Below, piece by piece: positions 8,546 through 18,215 of a stretch of 64,000 nucleotides of DNA. Numbering within the stretch: the stretch's first letter is position 1; each line of letters starts with the position of its first letter. Under the pieces are notes generated by a model, which saw nothing but the letters and a program-made list of their open reading frames with translations, was not told the origin of the DNA and made no database searches. Location: NCBI RefSeq assembly GCF_023914155.1, contig NZ_JAMWYS010000028.1:286137-350136 (forward strand). Direction: 5' to 3'. Origin of the DNA: Solitalea agri. Lineage in GTDB: Bacteria > Bacteroidota > Bacteroidia > Sphingobacteriales > Sphingobacteriaceae. Both the position numbers and the translations under genes were made by a program.

Positions 8546-9069
8546 GCGACATTCTTGTGTTGTAGATTGCGGCTAAGCAATTTGTCAACAAATACCAGTA
8601 ATAAAACCGCATCTACAATTAAAAAGGCAAACCATAAGTTTCGGTTGCTGATCAATGAATCAACCTGCGAGTTTACAACATTTTGCACCTGATTGCTGGC
8701 AGCAAGGTATTGAGCCGAAGGCTCGGCAGGGGCGTTGCCGATCACTAAAAATAATAACCCGATTATTGAAACAATAAATATTGCGGCTACTCCATAAATG
8801 ATTTTACGGTTCACCAATGTTTTCAATGCTGATTGCTGCGGGGCTATTTCAGCCCTCCATTTAGCCATAACATTTGCAGTAAAGGAAGATGATGGCACTT
8901 CAAGCTCCATTGAGGCCAGCGAAATTTTGATAGCCTTTATTTCTTCAAACTTTTGTTTAAGCTTGGGGTCTAATGAAATTGAGCGTATCAATTCACCGGC
9001 TTCGGGCTCACTAATAAGGCCATCAGCTAAATCCCAAAGTTTTTCTTCTGTAATCCGGTTCATATTCAT
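8542..9069 (-). CDS. Putative anti-sigma factor, membrane protein
   Basis: A 175-residue protein with an N-terminal cytoplasmic helical region (residues 1-85: ITEEKLWDLADGLI, then SLDPKLKQKFEEI) and two membrane segments (about 90-112 and 145-163) enclosing a short external loop. The layout, and the position 51 bases downstream of an ECF sigma gene, fit a membrane anti-sigma factor. The N-terminal wording resembles the zinc-finger-less anti-sigma heads common in this phylum; I see no HxxxCxxC motif. The assignment rests mostly on context. It overlaps the downstream lipoprotein gene by four bases. Confidence 0.65.
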   Translation of the reverse strand: MNMNRITEEKLWDLADGLISEPEAGELIRSISLDPKLKQKFEEIKAIKISLASMELEVPSSSFTANVMAKWRAEIAPQQSALKTLVNRKIIYGVAAIFIVSIIGLLFLVIGNAPAEPSAQYLAASNQVQNVVNSQVDSLISNRNLWFAFLIVDAVLLLVFVDKLLSRNLQHKNVA

Positions 9070-9120
9070 CCTTTCTATTCTAAACTCCTTATCTACTGCA
9101 ACGCAAAGATAAGCAGCATA

Positions 9121-9702
9121 TTATAATAATTCGTTTACTTCATCTTTTAATAAAAGCTCGAGCTGTGCTCTTAATCGCTGACGCGCCCTGTGCAACTTTA
9201 CCTTCACTGTGTTGGCCGGCATGTTTATCACTGCGGCAATTTCTTCGAGCGACTGTTCATGCAGGTAAAACAAGGTAATGATGGTCGCATCATCGGGCAA
9301 CAGATTGTCAATGGCTTTTTTCAGATATTCGCCACGAACCTTAAACTCAATAGCACTGCTGGTATCATCGTCCGAAGCATTTTGCACAATTATTGGATGC
9401 TCCTCATCGTCAAGTGATGCTGTATCTAATTTCCCCTTCCTTAGCTTACTCATTGCCGTTGTATAAACTATCGAGTACAGCCAGGTAGTAAATTTAGATG
9501 TCCGCTGAAATGCTGCCAAAGAACGAAAGGCTTTTAAAAAGCTATCCTGGGCAATTTCCTCTGCATCTTCCCTGCTTTTCACAAAACGTAAAGCCAGTGT
9601 AAATACATAACGTTGATGCCTGTTCAACAGGTCAACGTATGCGCCCTGATTTCCGTTTAAGGCCAGGTCGATGAGCTCTATATCCGATAAATGCTTTATC
9701 AT
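9121..9702 (-). CDS. ECF-type RNA polymerase sigma factor (sigma-70 family)
   Basis: A 193-residue sigma factor with only regions 2 and 4. Region 2 covers about residues 20-85 (HQRYVFTLALRFVKSREDAEEIAQDSFLKAF, then FTTWLYSIVYTTAM) and region 4 about 125-180 (YLHEQSLEEIAAVINM followed by NTVKVKLHRARQRL, the helix-turn-helix that reads the -35 element). The acidic linker between them is somewhat long. It is the first gene of a three-gene operon with a membrane protein and a lipoprotein, so it probably responds to an envelope signal. Confidence 0.92.
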   Translation of the reverse strand: MIKHLSDIELIDLALNGNQGAYVDLLNRHQRYVFTLALRFVKSREDAEEIAQDSFLKAFRSLAAFQRTSKFTTWLYSIVYTTAMSKLRKGKLDTASLDDEEHPIIVQNASDDDTSSAIEFKVRGEYLKKAIDNLLPDDATIITLFYLHEQSLEEIAAVINMPANTVKVKLHRARQRLRAQLELLLKDEVNELL

Positions 9703-9983
9703 TTTAGGTTATGACGCCAAGTGTTCTTCTTTGGTTACATACTATTGCTAAATTACATTAATTATAGGTTATTTAGACCTCCATTGCCGATATATTATGC
9801 AATAACCTTATCAGTATAATTGTATAAGCCGGGCACACAGCGAAGTGATTAAAATCCTTTACGAATTTTTTCAGTTTAAGTGTAACCTATGTTTAGTTTA
9901 TGTAGTCATAGTATTCAAATCGCTTGCAAAGATGATTTCGATAATTAAAAAAAGTGTTTAACTATTAATTAAAATATAAAGTT
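9703..9983. other. Divergent intergenic region upstream of ECF operon
   Basis: About 280 AT-rich bases between the ECF sigma operon (minus) and a small membrane-protein gene (plus). I see no exact TAnnTTTG box, no long inverted repeat and no further frame worth calling. Confidence 0.5.
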
Positions 9984-10352
9984 ATGGAAGGCATATTAGT
10001 TCCAATTTTGATCTCTCTAGGTGCATTTTTAATGGTCTTTGGTTTAAGATATCTGGAGAATAAAGAAAGAATGGCAATGATCGAACGCGGTATAGATCCT
10101 GGAAACCGCAAAAAAACAAATCCGGCAGGAGCTTTAAAATGGGGCTTGTTATTCGTTGGTGTAGGAAGTGGATTATTACTCGCCATGATTTTTACCCAAT
10201 ACATATTTGTAAATATGGATGAAGATAATCAGGTTCCGGTTTATTTTGGTTTGATTTTCATCGGTGGAGGTCTTGGTCTTTTACGATCATATACTTTAAC
10301 TAAAAAAGAGGCTGCCGAAGAAAAACATACTGAAAAGCAGTCTGTATACTAG
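9984..10352 (+). CDS. Small membrane protein, DUF6249-like
   Basis: A 122-residue protein with three hydrophobic segments (about residues 5-23, 50-70, 83-100). Between the first two lies a conserved cytoplasmic loop, YLENKERMAMIERGIDP, which is typical of DUF6249 membrane proteins found next to ECF sigma genes in Bacteroidota. The C-terminal tail is charged. Here it is divergently transcribed from an ECF sigma operon, a common arrangement. The role is unknown. A very strong hairpin follows the gene. Confidence 0.78.
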   Translation: MEGILVPILISLGAFLMVFGLRYLENKERMAMIERGIDPGNRKKTNPAGALKWGLLFVGVGSGLLLAMIFTQYIFVNMDEDNQVPVYFGLIFIGGGLGLLRSYTLTKKEAAEEKHTEKQSVY

Positions 10353-10370
10353 GTCTTTAAATTTTAAGCA

Positions 10371-10405
10371 CAAAGGCCCGGCTAACTTAGCCGGGCCTTT
10401 GTTTG
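10371..10405. terminator. Strong bidirectional terminator
   Basis: A 15-base perfect inverted repeat, CAAAGGCCCGGCTAA (10371-10385) against 10387-10401, with one central base; the tightest loop will open a few pairs. It lies between convergent genes, with T-rich flanks. Confidence 0.85.
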
Positions 10406-10428
10406 TTATCGATTCAGTAAATAACTGC

Positions 10429-10863
10429 TTAAACTTTTCCTTTAGGTACAACCATTACTGTTAAACGGCTTAAACAATTCATTTTACCCTGTTCATTATA
10501 AATTTTTATTTCCCAAACGTGCACCGTTGCTCCCAGTTTGATGGGTGAGCAAACGCCTGTTACTAATCCAGATCTAACCGCACGCAAATGGTTCGCATTA
10601 ACTTCCAGGCCTACACAATCATATTTTGTCGGATCAACACATAATGCTGAGGCTACACTGCCTAAAGTTTCGGCCAACACTACCGATGCTCCTCCATGCA
10701 ATAAACCATAGGGTTGATGAGTGCGTTCATCGACTGGCATTGTTGCCTTAATAAAATCATCACCTATTTCTGTAAATCTTATATCAAGTAAGGAACCTAT
10801 GTGTTTAGTATGTCCGTAGCGATGGTTTATTTGCTCGGCTGTGAGTTCATTTTTCCAGATCAT
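10429..10863 (-). CDS. Hotdog-fold acyl-CoA thioesterase, YdiI/MenI-like
   Basis: A 144-residue hotdog thioesterase. It shares with E. coli YdiI the start MIWK, the MPVD.RTHQP.GLLHGGAS stretch and LAETLGS, where Glu65 is the expected catalytic base and His56 and the following Gly line the active site. YdiI/MenI hydrolyses 1,4-dihydroxy-2-naphthoyl-CoA in menaquinone synthesis, and related enzymes act on phenylacetyl- or benzoyl-CoA. No other menaquinone genes are nearby, so the substrate is inferred from the close motif match only. Confidence 0.85.
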   Translation of the reverse strand: MIWKNELTAEQINHRYGHTKHIGSLLDIRFTEIGDDFIKATMPVDERTHQPYGLLHGGASVVLAETLGSVASALCVDPTKYDCVGLEVNANHLRAVRSGLVTGVCSPIKLGATVHVWEIKIYNEQGKMNCLSRLTVMVVPKGKV

Positions 10864-10971
10864 AATGGAGGTTTAATAGTTGATTTCTAAAATAAGCTTT
10901 AAGTGGTTATTAAAACGATAGTTTTTATTAAGAAGATATGTTGAGCAAAAAAAGAGGTCAGGACCTTGGCT

Positions 10972-12744
10972 TTATCCTTTGGTTGATTCTTCGCTTAATT
11001 CTGGAAGTTGAATAACAAATTCGGTTCCTGTTCCATGGAAAGAATACATGCTGATTTTTCCTTTGAGCTTTGTAGTCATTTCTTTCACAATATAAAGTCC
11101 CAAGCCCGAACCTGACGCCACCTGGGTTCCTTTGTAAAACATGTCAAATACCTTGGTTTGATGTTTTTCTTCAATTCCTTTTCCGTTATCCTTTACCCTA
11201 ATGACGGCTAAACTATTCTTAACAGTTACTTCAATATAGATAAAAGGTTCTTTTTTACGGTACTCGTGAAACTTAATCGCATTATAGATCAGGTTATTCA
11301 GGATAGTGGTGATCCTATTCTTATCAGAATAAAATGGCACTTCCTGTTGAATAACTCTGGAGAACTTTATTTTGCTAACGTTCTTAATAAATTTAAAACT
11401 CTCAATACTTTCTTCCGTTAAACGGTCGAACCAAACCTCTTCAACTAAAAGCTCTAAACGGCTATTTCTTGAATAATTCATTATATCGATAACGAGTTTA
11501 TCGAGTTTTTTAATGGTTTTTTCCATTAATCCGAAGTAATTACTGCGCTCTTTTTCTAAGGGTTCGTTCTTTGCCAGATTAATAAGGCCGAGCACTGAGC
11601 TTAAAGGAGAACGAAGATCATGGGAGGTAGTATATACCAAGCGATCAAGTTCAGTGTTTATTTTCTCGAGCTCTACATTTTTACGGATAAGCTGTTCTTC
11701 GGAGAATAATTTATGGGTGACATCCCGACCAATGCCTCGATAACCTATAATCTCGTCTTGACGGTTTTTGATGGCTGTTCCCGAAATCAACAGGTTGAGT
11801 ATCTTTCCCTTGGCTGAAACCATTGTTAGCGGATAGTCTTTAACAAACCCGCTTTTATCCACCTCCGCTCTTATTCTCATTCTGTTTTCGCTGTCGCCAT
11901 AAAAAGGCAATATGCTTCGGTTAAGATTAATTTCTTCTTTTGAGTTAACCTCCAATAGCTCTAACCCCGCCTGATTTATATCGATAATTTCGCCCCCGAC
12001 AGAAGTAATAAAAACCATGTCGAGTGATTCCCTGAACAACTGACTATACTTTTCTCCCGATTCTTTTAGCTGGTTAATAAAAATTGCAGTTAGCCCGATG
12101 CAGATAACAGAGAGTAAAAAGCTTATCACTATAGTAGTAAATATTATTTGGCTTTTTAGTGATCTTCCTGCTTTATTCAGCTCAACTGCAAACTGATCCT
12201 CAAGAACTGTGAGTTTTTCATTAATCAAATAAATAGCTCTCTCAGCAGTTTTGACTTGTTCATTTGATAACTGCTTGTTGATAATTGCATTATGAATATT
12301 GAAAGCCAGAGAGTGCAGTTTATTGATATAGATGTCTCCTTCAGACCATAAGGCAATTGGCTTTCTCATCAAACTGGTATTCTTGCCATACTTAAATAGC
12401 ATAATCATATTTCTGACATCGTCCGGATGAGTTCCTCCTTCAGTCAAAGTTAATCGCACAACTTTTATATTAGGATTACTCTTTTGAAGTTCATTACGGG
12501 CTCTTTGCCCTCCTAAAGGAATTTCAATATTTCGTTGGAATTTCTGAAAATACAGCTCGTTTCGGGTGGAAATATAAAGACTTAGGTTATAAACGGCTTC
12601 TTTTTGAGCTTTCGAATACTGACTTTCCCCATTTACATAAGCTCTTACTGCGGCCAAAGCTTGCAGACCAAGAAAATTAAGTAGTACTAAAGTTCCCGCT
12701 AGTATAAAAAAAAGAGCAATAAAGGGCAGTAACCGTTTAGTCAT
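10972..12744 (-). CDS. PAS-domain sensor histidine kinase
   Basis: A 590-residue membrane kinase. A membrane segment (residues 7-30) precedes an extracytoplasmic helical domain (about 31-197, no family recognised), then a second membrane segment (about 200-223), a PAS domain (about 232-345, with DMVFITSVGGEIIDINQAG and a PAC tail IGYRGIGRDVTHK), HisKA with the phospho-accepting His in TTSHDLRSPLSS (near 375), and HATPase (NLIYNAIKFHE, DNGKGIEEKH, GSGLGLYIVKEM). No response regulator gene is adjacent, so it is an orphan kinase here. It is transcribed away from glnS. Confidence 0.92.
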   Translation of the reverse strand: MTKRLLPFIALFFILAGTLVLLNFLGLQALAAVRAYVNGESQYSKAQKEAVYNLSLYISTRNELYFQKFQRNIEIPLGGQRARNELQKSNPNIKVVRLTLTEGGTHPDDVRNMIMLFKYGKNTSLMRKPIALWSEGDIYINKLHSLAFNIHNAIINKQLSNEQVKTAERAIYLINEKLTVLEDQFAVELNKAGRSLKSQIIFTTIVISFLLSVICIGLTAIFINQLKESGEKYSQLFRESLDMVFITSVGGEIIDINQAGLELLEVNSKEEINLNRSILPFYGDSENRMRIRAEVDKSGFVKDYPLTMVSAKGKILNLLISGTAIKNRQDEIIGYRGIGRDVTHKLFSEEQLIRKNVELEKINTELDRLVYTTSHDLRSPLSSVLGLINLAKNEPLEKERSNYFGLMEKTIKKLDKLVIDIMNYSRNSRLELLVEEVWFDRLTEESIESFKFIKNVSKIKFSRVIQQEVPFYSDKNRITTILNNLIYNAIKFHEYRKKEPFIYIEVTVKNSLAVIRVKDNGKGIEEKHQTKVFDMFYKGTQVASGSGLGLYIVKEMTTKLKGKISMYSFHGTGTEFVIQLPELSEESTKG

Positions 12745-12851
12745 AATCCTTTTAAAAACTAACTTAAAATAGGGATTAATACTAATTTAAAAAGGTTTTT
12801 GATATTTTTTAGGATAATGGAGTGTTTCTGGACGGGACATGTCTTCAAATA

Positions 12852-12883
12852 GAAACGCCCCTGCATTTTTGCAGGGGCGTTTC
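12852..12883 (-). terminator. Terminator of glnS
   Basis: A 14-bp perfect stem, GAAACGCCCCTGCA (12852-12865) with its complement at 12870-12883, around a TTTT loop, 18 bases after the glnS stop codon. The following T run on the minus strand is short. Confidence 0.75.
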
Positions 12884-12900
12884 TTAATACTAAAACAAGA

Positions 12901-14574
12901 TTATCCTTTTTTTACCTCTTTAGCCCATGAATCTTTAAGAGTAACCGTTCGGTTAAATACCAAATGTTCAGGCGTTGAGTCCTTGTCCATTACGAAATAA
13001 CCTTTACGAATAAACTGAAAACGATGTTCAGGGTTAAAGTCATCTGCTAATGCGGGCTCAATAAACGCTTGGCTTATTACCTGTAAGCTATCTGGATTTA
13101 CATATTCTTTAAAATCGCCCTCTTCGCTCGCAGGGTTTTCTACCTTGAACAAGCGCTCGTATAAACGAACTTCTGCAGTTTTTGCATGAGGTACGCTCAC
13201 CCAATGAATAGTTCCTTTTACCATAATGCCACTGGTATCATTCCCTGATTTTGAGTTAGGGGCATACGTACAATGTATTTCAGTTACGTTGCCGCTCTCA
13301 TCTTTCACAAAATCATTGCAGGTAACAATGTAGGCGTGTTTTAATCGTGTTGATAGGCCTGGTCCTAAGCGGAAGAACTTCTTAGGAGGGTTTTCCATAA
13401 AGTCTTCACGTTCTATCCAAAGCTCCTTACTGAATGGTAACAAGCGTGACCCGTCTCCACCTTCAACTTCCGGATTGTTTTCACCCTCAAGCATTTCAAC
13501 CTGACCTTCAGGATAATTGGTGATGACCATTTTTATCGGGTCAAGTACAGCCATTCTTCTCCATGAGGTTTTATTCAAATCTTCGCGAATACAGAATTCC
13601 AATAAGCTTACATCAATAATGTTTTCGCGTTTTTGAATACCTATACGCTCGCAGAACTCGCGGATGGATGCAGGTGTGTAACCACGACGGCGTAATCCAC
13701 TGATAGTAGGCATGCGAGCATCATCCCAGCCATTTACGTAGTTCTCGTTCACTAATTGTAAAAGCTTACGCTTGCTCATAACCGTGTAGTTCATGTTCAA
13801 ACGCGCAAACTCGTATTGTTTAGAAGGGAAAATTTCTAAATTTTCAATACACCAATTGTATAACGGACGATGAGGAATAAACTCCAGAGTACAGATTGAG
13901 TGAGTGATTTCTTCAATCGAATCGCTCTGTCCATGGGCAAAGTCATACATTGGGTAAATGCACCATTTGTCTCCTGTACGATGATGGTGCGCATGTTTGA
14001 TACGATAAATAATCGGATCGCGCATGTGCATGTTAGGCGAAGCAAGATCAATCTTAGCTCTTAAAACCTTCTCACCATCTCTGTACTTGCCCTCTTTCAT
14101 TTCTTCAAACAAACGTAGGTTCTCTTCCACGCTTCTTGAACGGTAAGGACTTGGGGTGCCCGGTTCAGTTGGGTTGCCTTTCTGCGCAGCAATTTCTTCC
14201 GATGTTGAGTCATCTACATAAGCCAAGCCCTTTTTAATAAGCGTTACAGCAAATTCGTACAACTTATCAAAATAGTCGGAAGTGTACAGCTCCTCTGCCC
14301 AATTAAAGCCCAACCACTTTACATCTTCCTTAATACTTTCTACGTATTCAGTATCCTCAGTAACTGGGTTGGTATCGTCGAAACGAAGATTGGTTTTTCC
14401 ATTGTATTTTTTTGCCAAACCAAAATTCAGGCAAATAGATTTGGCATGGCCAATATGTAAATATCCGTTAGGTTCAGGCGGGAAACGCGTTAACACTCGC
14501 CCGTCATGGGTTCCTTCGGCTAAATCTTTTTCAATTATTTCTTCTAAAAAGTTAAGCGATCTCTCTTCACTCAT
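12901..14574 (-). CDS. glnS: Glutaminyl-tRNA synthetase
   Basis: Charges tRNA-Gln with glutamine in the cytoplasm. The 557-residue protein matches the family length. Class I signatures are present: HIGH at residues 40-43 within [16 protein letters not shown] and the KMSKS equivalent VMSKRKL near residue 266. Other family landmarks are [22 protein letters not shown] and [15 protein letters not shown]. The C-terminal half carries the two anticodon-binding beta-barrels (YFVMDKDS near the end). Bacteroidota that have GlnRS do not need the GatCAB route for this tRNA. The gene is monocistronic, with a TATATTTG promoter box just upstream and a clear hairpin after it. Confidence 0.97.
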   Translation of the reverse strand: MSEERSLNFLEEIIEKDLAEGTHDGRVLTRFPPEPNGYLHIGHAKSICLNFGLAKKYNGKTNLRFDDTNPVTEDTEYVESIKEDVKWLGFNWAEELYTSDYFDKLYEFAVTLIKKGLAYVDDSTSEEIAAQKGNPTEPGTPSPYRSRSVEENLRLFEEMKEGKYRDGEKVLRAKIDLASPNMHMRDPIIYRIKHAHHHRTGDKWCIYPMYDFAHGQSDSIEEITHSICTLEFIPHRPLYNWCIENLEIFPSKQYEFARLNMNYTVMSKRKLLQLVNENYVNGWDDARMPTISGLRRRGYTPASIREFCERIGIQKRENIIDVSLLEFCIREDLNKTSWRRMAVLDPIKMVITNYPEGQVEMLEGENNPEVEGGDGSRLLPFSKELWIEREDFMENPPKKFFRLGPGLSTRLKHAYIVTCNDFVKDESGNVTEIHCTYAPNSKSGNDTSGIMVKGTIHWVSVPHAKTAEVRLYERLFKVENPASEEGDFKEYVNPDSLQVISQAFIEPALADDFNPEHRFQFIRKGYFVMDKDSTPEHLVFNRTVTLKDSWAKEVKKG

Positions 14575-14599
14575 AAAAATGCGTCAGTATTTAAAAATG

Positions 14600-14607
14600 C
14601 AAATATA
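14600..14607 (-). promoter_or_regulatory. -7 box of the glnS promoter
   Basis: TATATTTG on the minus strand, an exact match to the Bacteroidota -7 consensus TAnnTTTG, about 25 bases before the glnS ATG. Transcription would start near 14593. No good -33 TTTG is present. Confidence 0.6.
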
Positions 14608-14674
14608 GTAGAGTATTATATGATTTATGGCTAAATCCTACAGAAAATCAGGTTAGTTGACGAACTGAGTCAAA

Positions 14675-15187
14675 TCATCTTCGTCCTTTGAATTCGGCTA
14701 CAATAGCATTCGGGTCGTCTAATAGTTCTATCTCAGTGCTATCAAGGTATAAATCCTGAATTAATCTTTCCTTTGAAGGGCGAAATATGAGTAGAAATAA
14801 AGCTATAATGCCAATATTGTATCCCATGAAAAGCATACTTCCTGTTATCAGATATGCAACACTTGAAAACATGCATGAGGCTTCAATTGGAGCCCATTGA
14901 ATAATTAGGGTCTTACTGTAATTTGTTAACTTTTCAATTAGAGTTGAATAACCTGCAATTGTAGATAGACGGTTTGGCAGCCATTGAAATCTAATGAAGA
15001 AGGCTGCAAGGACAATCACTGCCAAAATTGAAATGAAGACCAATAAGTTCTCGTTATTAATGGGCTGTTCCGAATTTCTTGTAAGAGCCACTACAATTGT
15101 AAACAGTGTCATTCCTGTCATTAAAGCGTAAAAAATAATCGTATTTGTGCGCAAATATTGCTGGCCATTTTGTCCTTGTGTAGTCAT
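14675..15187 (-). CDS. Four-helix membrane protein of unknown function
   Basis: A 170-residue protein with four hydrophobic segments (about residues 17-37, 48-67, 102-122, 125-142) and a hydrophilic C terminus (EIELLDDPNAIVAEFKGRR). I do not recognise a named family; similar small proteins of this layout occur widely in Bacteroidota. It stands between glnS and the divergent B12-binding protein gene and is probably monocistronic. Confidence 0.78.
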   Translation of the reverse strand: MTTQGQNGQQYLRTNTIIFYALMTGMTLFTIVVALTRNSEQPINNENLLVFISILAVIVLAAFFIRFQWLPNRLSTIAGYSTLIEKLTNYSKTLIIQWAPIEASCMFSSVAYLITGSMLFMGYNIGIIALFLLIFRPSKERLIQDLYLDSTEIELLDDPNAIVAEFKGRR

Positions 15188-15287
15188 AAATAGGTGTTGA
15201 AATCGTGTTAATCCACTTAATTTATTTGGTTTTAAACCTACATGTTTTTCCTTTAAATTATAAGGAAAGTAAATCTCTGAAAAAAAT

Positions 15288-15295
15288 TACATTTG
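15288..15295 (+). promoter_or_regulatory. -7 box of the B12-binding protein promoter
   Basis: TACATTTG, an exact TAnnTTTG match. It places the transcription start near 15302, which is why the ATG at 15341 is preferred to the one at 15305. Confidence 0.6.
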
Positions 15296-15340
15296 TAATG
15301 CCTGTTGCATTCGCTGCAGAGCACTTATGATGACCAATTA

Positions 15341-15748
15341 ATGAATAGACCAATACGCGTTTTAGTTGCCAAATGTGGCCTTGATGGCCATGACCGTGGC
15401 GCCAAGATAATTGCTACTTCCTTAAGAGACGCAGGCATGGAAGTAATTTATACCGGCCTTCGTCAAACTCCCGAAATGATTGTGAATACAGCCTTGCAAG
15501 AAGATGTGGATGCTATTGGTATCAGTATCTTATCGGGTGCTCACATGACTGTTTTTCCGAAGATCATGAAATTGATGAAGGAAAAGGAATTGGACGATGT
15601 ATTGCTTACCGGAGGCGGTATTATTCCGGAAGAAGATATGAAACAACTGAATGAAATGGGTGTTGGTGTTTTATTTCCTCCCGGAACCAATACCAATGAG
15701 ATTGTTGAGTATATCACTTCTTGGACTAAAGAAAATCGTTCGTTTTAA
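15341..15748 (+). CDS. Cobalamin B12-binding domain protein (methylmalonyl-CoA mutase small-domain type)
   Basis: A 135-residue single-domain protein that corresponds to the C-terminal cobalamin-binding domain of methylmalonyl-CoA mutase. The DxHxxG signature is present as CGLDGHDRG, with His as lower axial ligand, and the later SxL and GG motifs are seen as SILSGAH and TGGGII. In this phylum the domain is often encoded apart from the substrate-binding subunit and completes the mutase (succinyl-CoA/methylmalonyl-CoA exchange, propionate metabolism). The substrate-binding subunit is not in the window. An enoyl-CoA hydratase gene follows by 102 bases, which fits acyl-CoA metabolism. Confidence 0.9.
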   Translation: MNRPIRVLVAKCGLDGHDRGAKIIATSLRDAGMEVIYTGLRQTPEMIVNTALQEDVDAIGISILSGAHMTVFPKIMKLMKEKELDDVLLTGGGIIPEEDMKQLNEMGVGVLFPPGTNTNEIVEYITSWTKENRSF

Positions 15749-15850
15749 ATATGAGGGGATTCGTATTTAGAGAATCACTAAAGAATCGATGAAATTAACG
15801 TCTAATCGGTGTGATTAATCATAAATAATCTATGAAATCAATAAATAACT

Positions 15851-16630
15851 ATGCACAATAATTTATTAACTGAAATAAAGGACCGCATTTTATATATCAC
15901 CATTAATCGTGCGGCTAAGCTCAATGCTTTAAATAAGGACACTCTAGCTGAGCTAAATATGGTTGTTAAGCAGTTTTATACTGATGAAAATGCTGGAGTT
16001 GCCATAATTACCGGTGACGGTCCCAAGGCCTTTGTTGCCGGAGCTGATATTTCGGAATTCTCTAGCTTTTCAATTGTTGAAGGTCAGCAACTAGCGTCAG
16101 ATGGACATTCGAATGTGTTTAACCTAATTGAAAATTGTCCGAAACCAATTATTGCTGCCATTAACGGGTTTGCTTTAGGTGGAGGTTTGGAGTTAGCAAT
16201 GGCTTGTCATCTTCGAGTGGCGAGTGATAACGCTAAACTTGGTTTACCAGAGGTAACTCTTGGACTAATTCCTGGTTATGGAGGTACCCAGCGTTTAACG
16301 CAATTGGTAGGCAAAGCCAAAGCCTTAGAGCTTATTTTAACCGCCGATATGATTACCGCTGACGAAGCTAAAAGCTTAGGACTGGTAAACCACGTAACCA
16401 CATATGATGCCCTTATTGCCAAATGCGAAGAGCTGGCTGGCAAAATGTTGAATAAAGCTCCTCTGGCTTTGAAATCTGCCTTGACAGCGGTCAATTCGTT
16501 TTATTCAAAAGATAAAAACGGTTATTCTGTTGAAATTGAAGAGTTCGGAAAGCTGTTTGGTACTGAGGATTTTAAAGAAGGAACCCAAGCATTTCTCGAA
16601 AAGCGTAAAGCTAATTTTACAGGTAGATAA
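15851..16630 (+). CDS. Enoyl-CoA hydratase/isomerase (crotonase family)
   Basis: A 259-residue crotonase-fold enzyme, normal for the family. It adds water to trans-2-enoyl-CoA, or isomerises related substrates, in fatty-acid or amino-acid breakdown. Visible signatures are the oxyanion-hole segment FVAGADISEF, the GFALGGGLELAMACH helix and LGLPEVTLGLIPGYGGTQRL. Both catalytic glutamates of true hydratases are therefore present (in GGLELA and LPEVTL). It may be read together with the upstream B12-binding protein gene. The precise chain-length preference is unknown. Confidence 0.93.
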   Translation: MHNNLLTEIKDRILYITINRAAKLNALNKDTLAELNMVVKQFYTDENAGVAIITGDGPKAFVAGADISEFSSFSIVEGQQLASDGHSNVFNLIENCPKPIIAAINGFALGGGLELAMACHLRVASDNAKLGLPEVTLGLIPGYGGTQRLTQLVGKAKALELILTADMITADEAKSLGLVNHVTTYDALIAKCEELAGKMLNKAPLALKSALTAVNSFYSKDKNGYSVEIEEFGKLFGTEDFKEGTQAFLEKRKANFTGR

Positions 16631-16761
16631 TAATTGCTTTGTGTTAATGTTTTTAACTTCGTAACGTTTTATCTAATTACTACTTTTTTAGTAATAGCTG
16701 CTTTCTACTATCTTTTTAATATTTTTTTGAAAAACAATTACATACAAAACAAATTCTAATT

Positions 16762-17295
16762 ATGAAACGTATCTTTTTATTAGCTATACTTTTTGTTAGC
16801 GCTATTTCAGTATCAAACAATGCAAAAGCCCAGGCTCCTGCTGGTAAAAAATTGTTAAACATTGCTTTTGAATCTGGTTTTCCAATCGGAAATTCAGCAG
16901 ATTTCCACAAAGTAGTGTTAGGAGGTTCGTTGCAGGCGGAATTTCCTGTTAAGTCCAATCTATCAGTAACTGCAACTGCGGGTTATTCAAGCTTTTCCAA
17001 CGGAAAAGAAACCCCATTGGGTGGTACTTACTCAAGCGTAGGCTTTATTCCGGTTAAAGTAGGTGGTAAATATTATTTCGGAAGTAACTTTTATGGCATT
17101 GGTGAGGTTGGAGCAGCTTTTTATACTGGAGATGGTTCATCAACTGCGTTTGTTTTTGCACCTGGTATAGGTTATTCATTCCCGGTTGCTGACAATAAAT
17201 TTATTGATGTTTCGGCTCGTTTTGAAGATCACCTTGTTAGCGGTGGGGATCTTTCATTCTTCGGCTTGCGCTTTGCCTATGCTTTTGGTTTCTAA
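16762..17295 (+). CDS. Small outer-membrane beta-barrel protein
   Basis: A 177-residue exported protein. The signal peptide MKRIFLLAILFVSAISVSNN runs to the KAQA cleavage region. The mature part alternates polar and hydrophobic residues with many Gly and aromatic residues (VTATAGYSSF, GGKYYFGSNFYGIGEVG) and ends in Phe (FFGLRFAYAFGF), as in OmpW/OmpX-sized eight-stranded barrels. No ligand can be inferred. It is monocistronic, with a terminator 22 bases after the stop. Confidence 0.83.
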   Translation: MKRIFLLAILFVSAISVSNNAKAQAPAGKKLLNIAFESGFPIGNSADFHKVVLGGSLQAEFPVKSNLSVTATAGYSSFSNGKETPLGGTYSSVGFIPVKVGGKYYFGSNFYGIGEVGAAFYTGDGSSTAFVFAPGIGYSFPVADNKFIDVSARFEDHLVSGGDLSFFGLRFAYAFGF

Positions 17296-17316
17296 GAAAA
17301 GTCAAATAAAAGAGAT

Positions 17317-17345
17317 AAAGCTCACCTTTTAGGTGGGCTTTTTTT
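17317..17345 (+). terminator. Terminator of the small beta-barrel gene
   Basis: AAAGCTCACCT (17317-17327) pairs with AGGTGGGCTTT (17331-17341), one G-T pair, 3-base loop, followed by TTTTT. Confidence 0.8.
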
Positions 17346-17435
17346 GTACCTTGTTTTCAAGAGTCTATAATAAGATTGACAGGTAAGGCAATGGTTGTTT
17401 TACCGAAAAGAGGAAATCAATCAAAAGAAAAACTT

Positions 17436-18215
17436 ATGAAGAGTAAAGAAGAAATTGTGGCCAATTGGTTGCCACGCTACACCGGTACCGAATTAAAGGA
17501 TTTTGGCGATTACATTTTGTTAACCAATTTCAATAATTACGTGCGTTTATTTGCCGAATGGGAGGGTGTAGAACTTAGAGGGCAGGATAAGCCAATGTTA
17601 AATGCAACATCTGGTGATATTACCATCATTAACTTCGGAATGGGAAGCCCTAATGCAGCGATCATTATGGATCTATTATCGGCCATACAGCCAAAAGCTT
17701 CCTTGTTTTTAGGGAAATGTGGGGGATTAAAACGGAAAAATGAGCTGGGAGACCTCATCCTTCCAATTGCGGCTATCAGAGGTGAGGGAACTTCAAATGA
17801 TTATTTTCCTCAAGAAGTGCCGGCGTTACCAGCGTTCTCCCTTCAAAAGGCTGTTTCAACAACCATTAGGGAGCATAAACGCGATTATTGGACTGGTACT
17901 GTTTATACAACCAATCGAAGGGTTTGGGAGCATGATGAAGAATTTAAGGATTACCTGCGTAAAATCAGATGCATGGCAATTGATATGGAAACTGCAACAC
18001 TTTTTACGGCCGGATTTTATAATCGAATTCCTTCCGGAGCTTTGCTATTAGTATCCGATCAGCCTATGATTGCAAGCGGGGTGAAAACTTCAGAAAGTGA
18101 TAAAAAAGTAACTGAAAAATTTCTGGAACAACATTTACGAATAGGCATTGATTCATTATATCAATTAATAAATAAAGGCAATACCATTAAACATCTGCGT
18201 TTCGAGGATGTTTGA
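17436..18215 (+). CDS. amn: AMP nucleosidase
   Basis: Splits AMP into adenine and ribose 5-phosphate, or acts as a related nucleoside phosphorylase-fold enzyme. The 259-residue product is the short Bacteroidota form, lacking the N-terminal regulatory domain of the enterobacterial enzyme. Motifs include NFGMGSPNAAIIMDLL, FLGKCGGLKRK (phosphate/ribose region), GEGTSNDYFP, MAIDMETATLF and LLLVSDQPM with the Asp that contacts the purine. The ATG at 17436 (MKSKEEIVANWLPRY) is chosen; an upstream extension would start with TTG at 17376 or ATG at 17391 and adds unrelated sequence. A terminator follows. Confidence 0.9.
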   Translation: MKSKEEIVANWLPRYTGTELKDFGDYILLTNFNNYVRLFAEWEGVELRGQDKPMLNATSGDITIINFGMGSPNAAIIMDLLSAIQPKASLFLGKCGGLKRKNELGDLILPIAAIRGEGTSNDYFPQEVPALPAFSLQKAVSTTIREHKRDYWTGTVYTTNRRVWEHDEEFKDYLRKIRCMAIDMETATLFTAGFYNRIPSGALLLVSDQPMIASGVKTSESDKKVTEKFLEQHLRIGIDSLYQLINKGNTIKHLRFEDV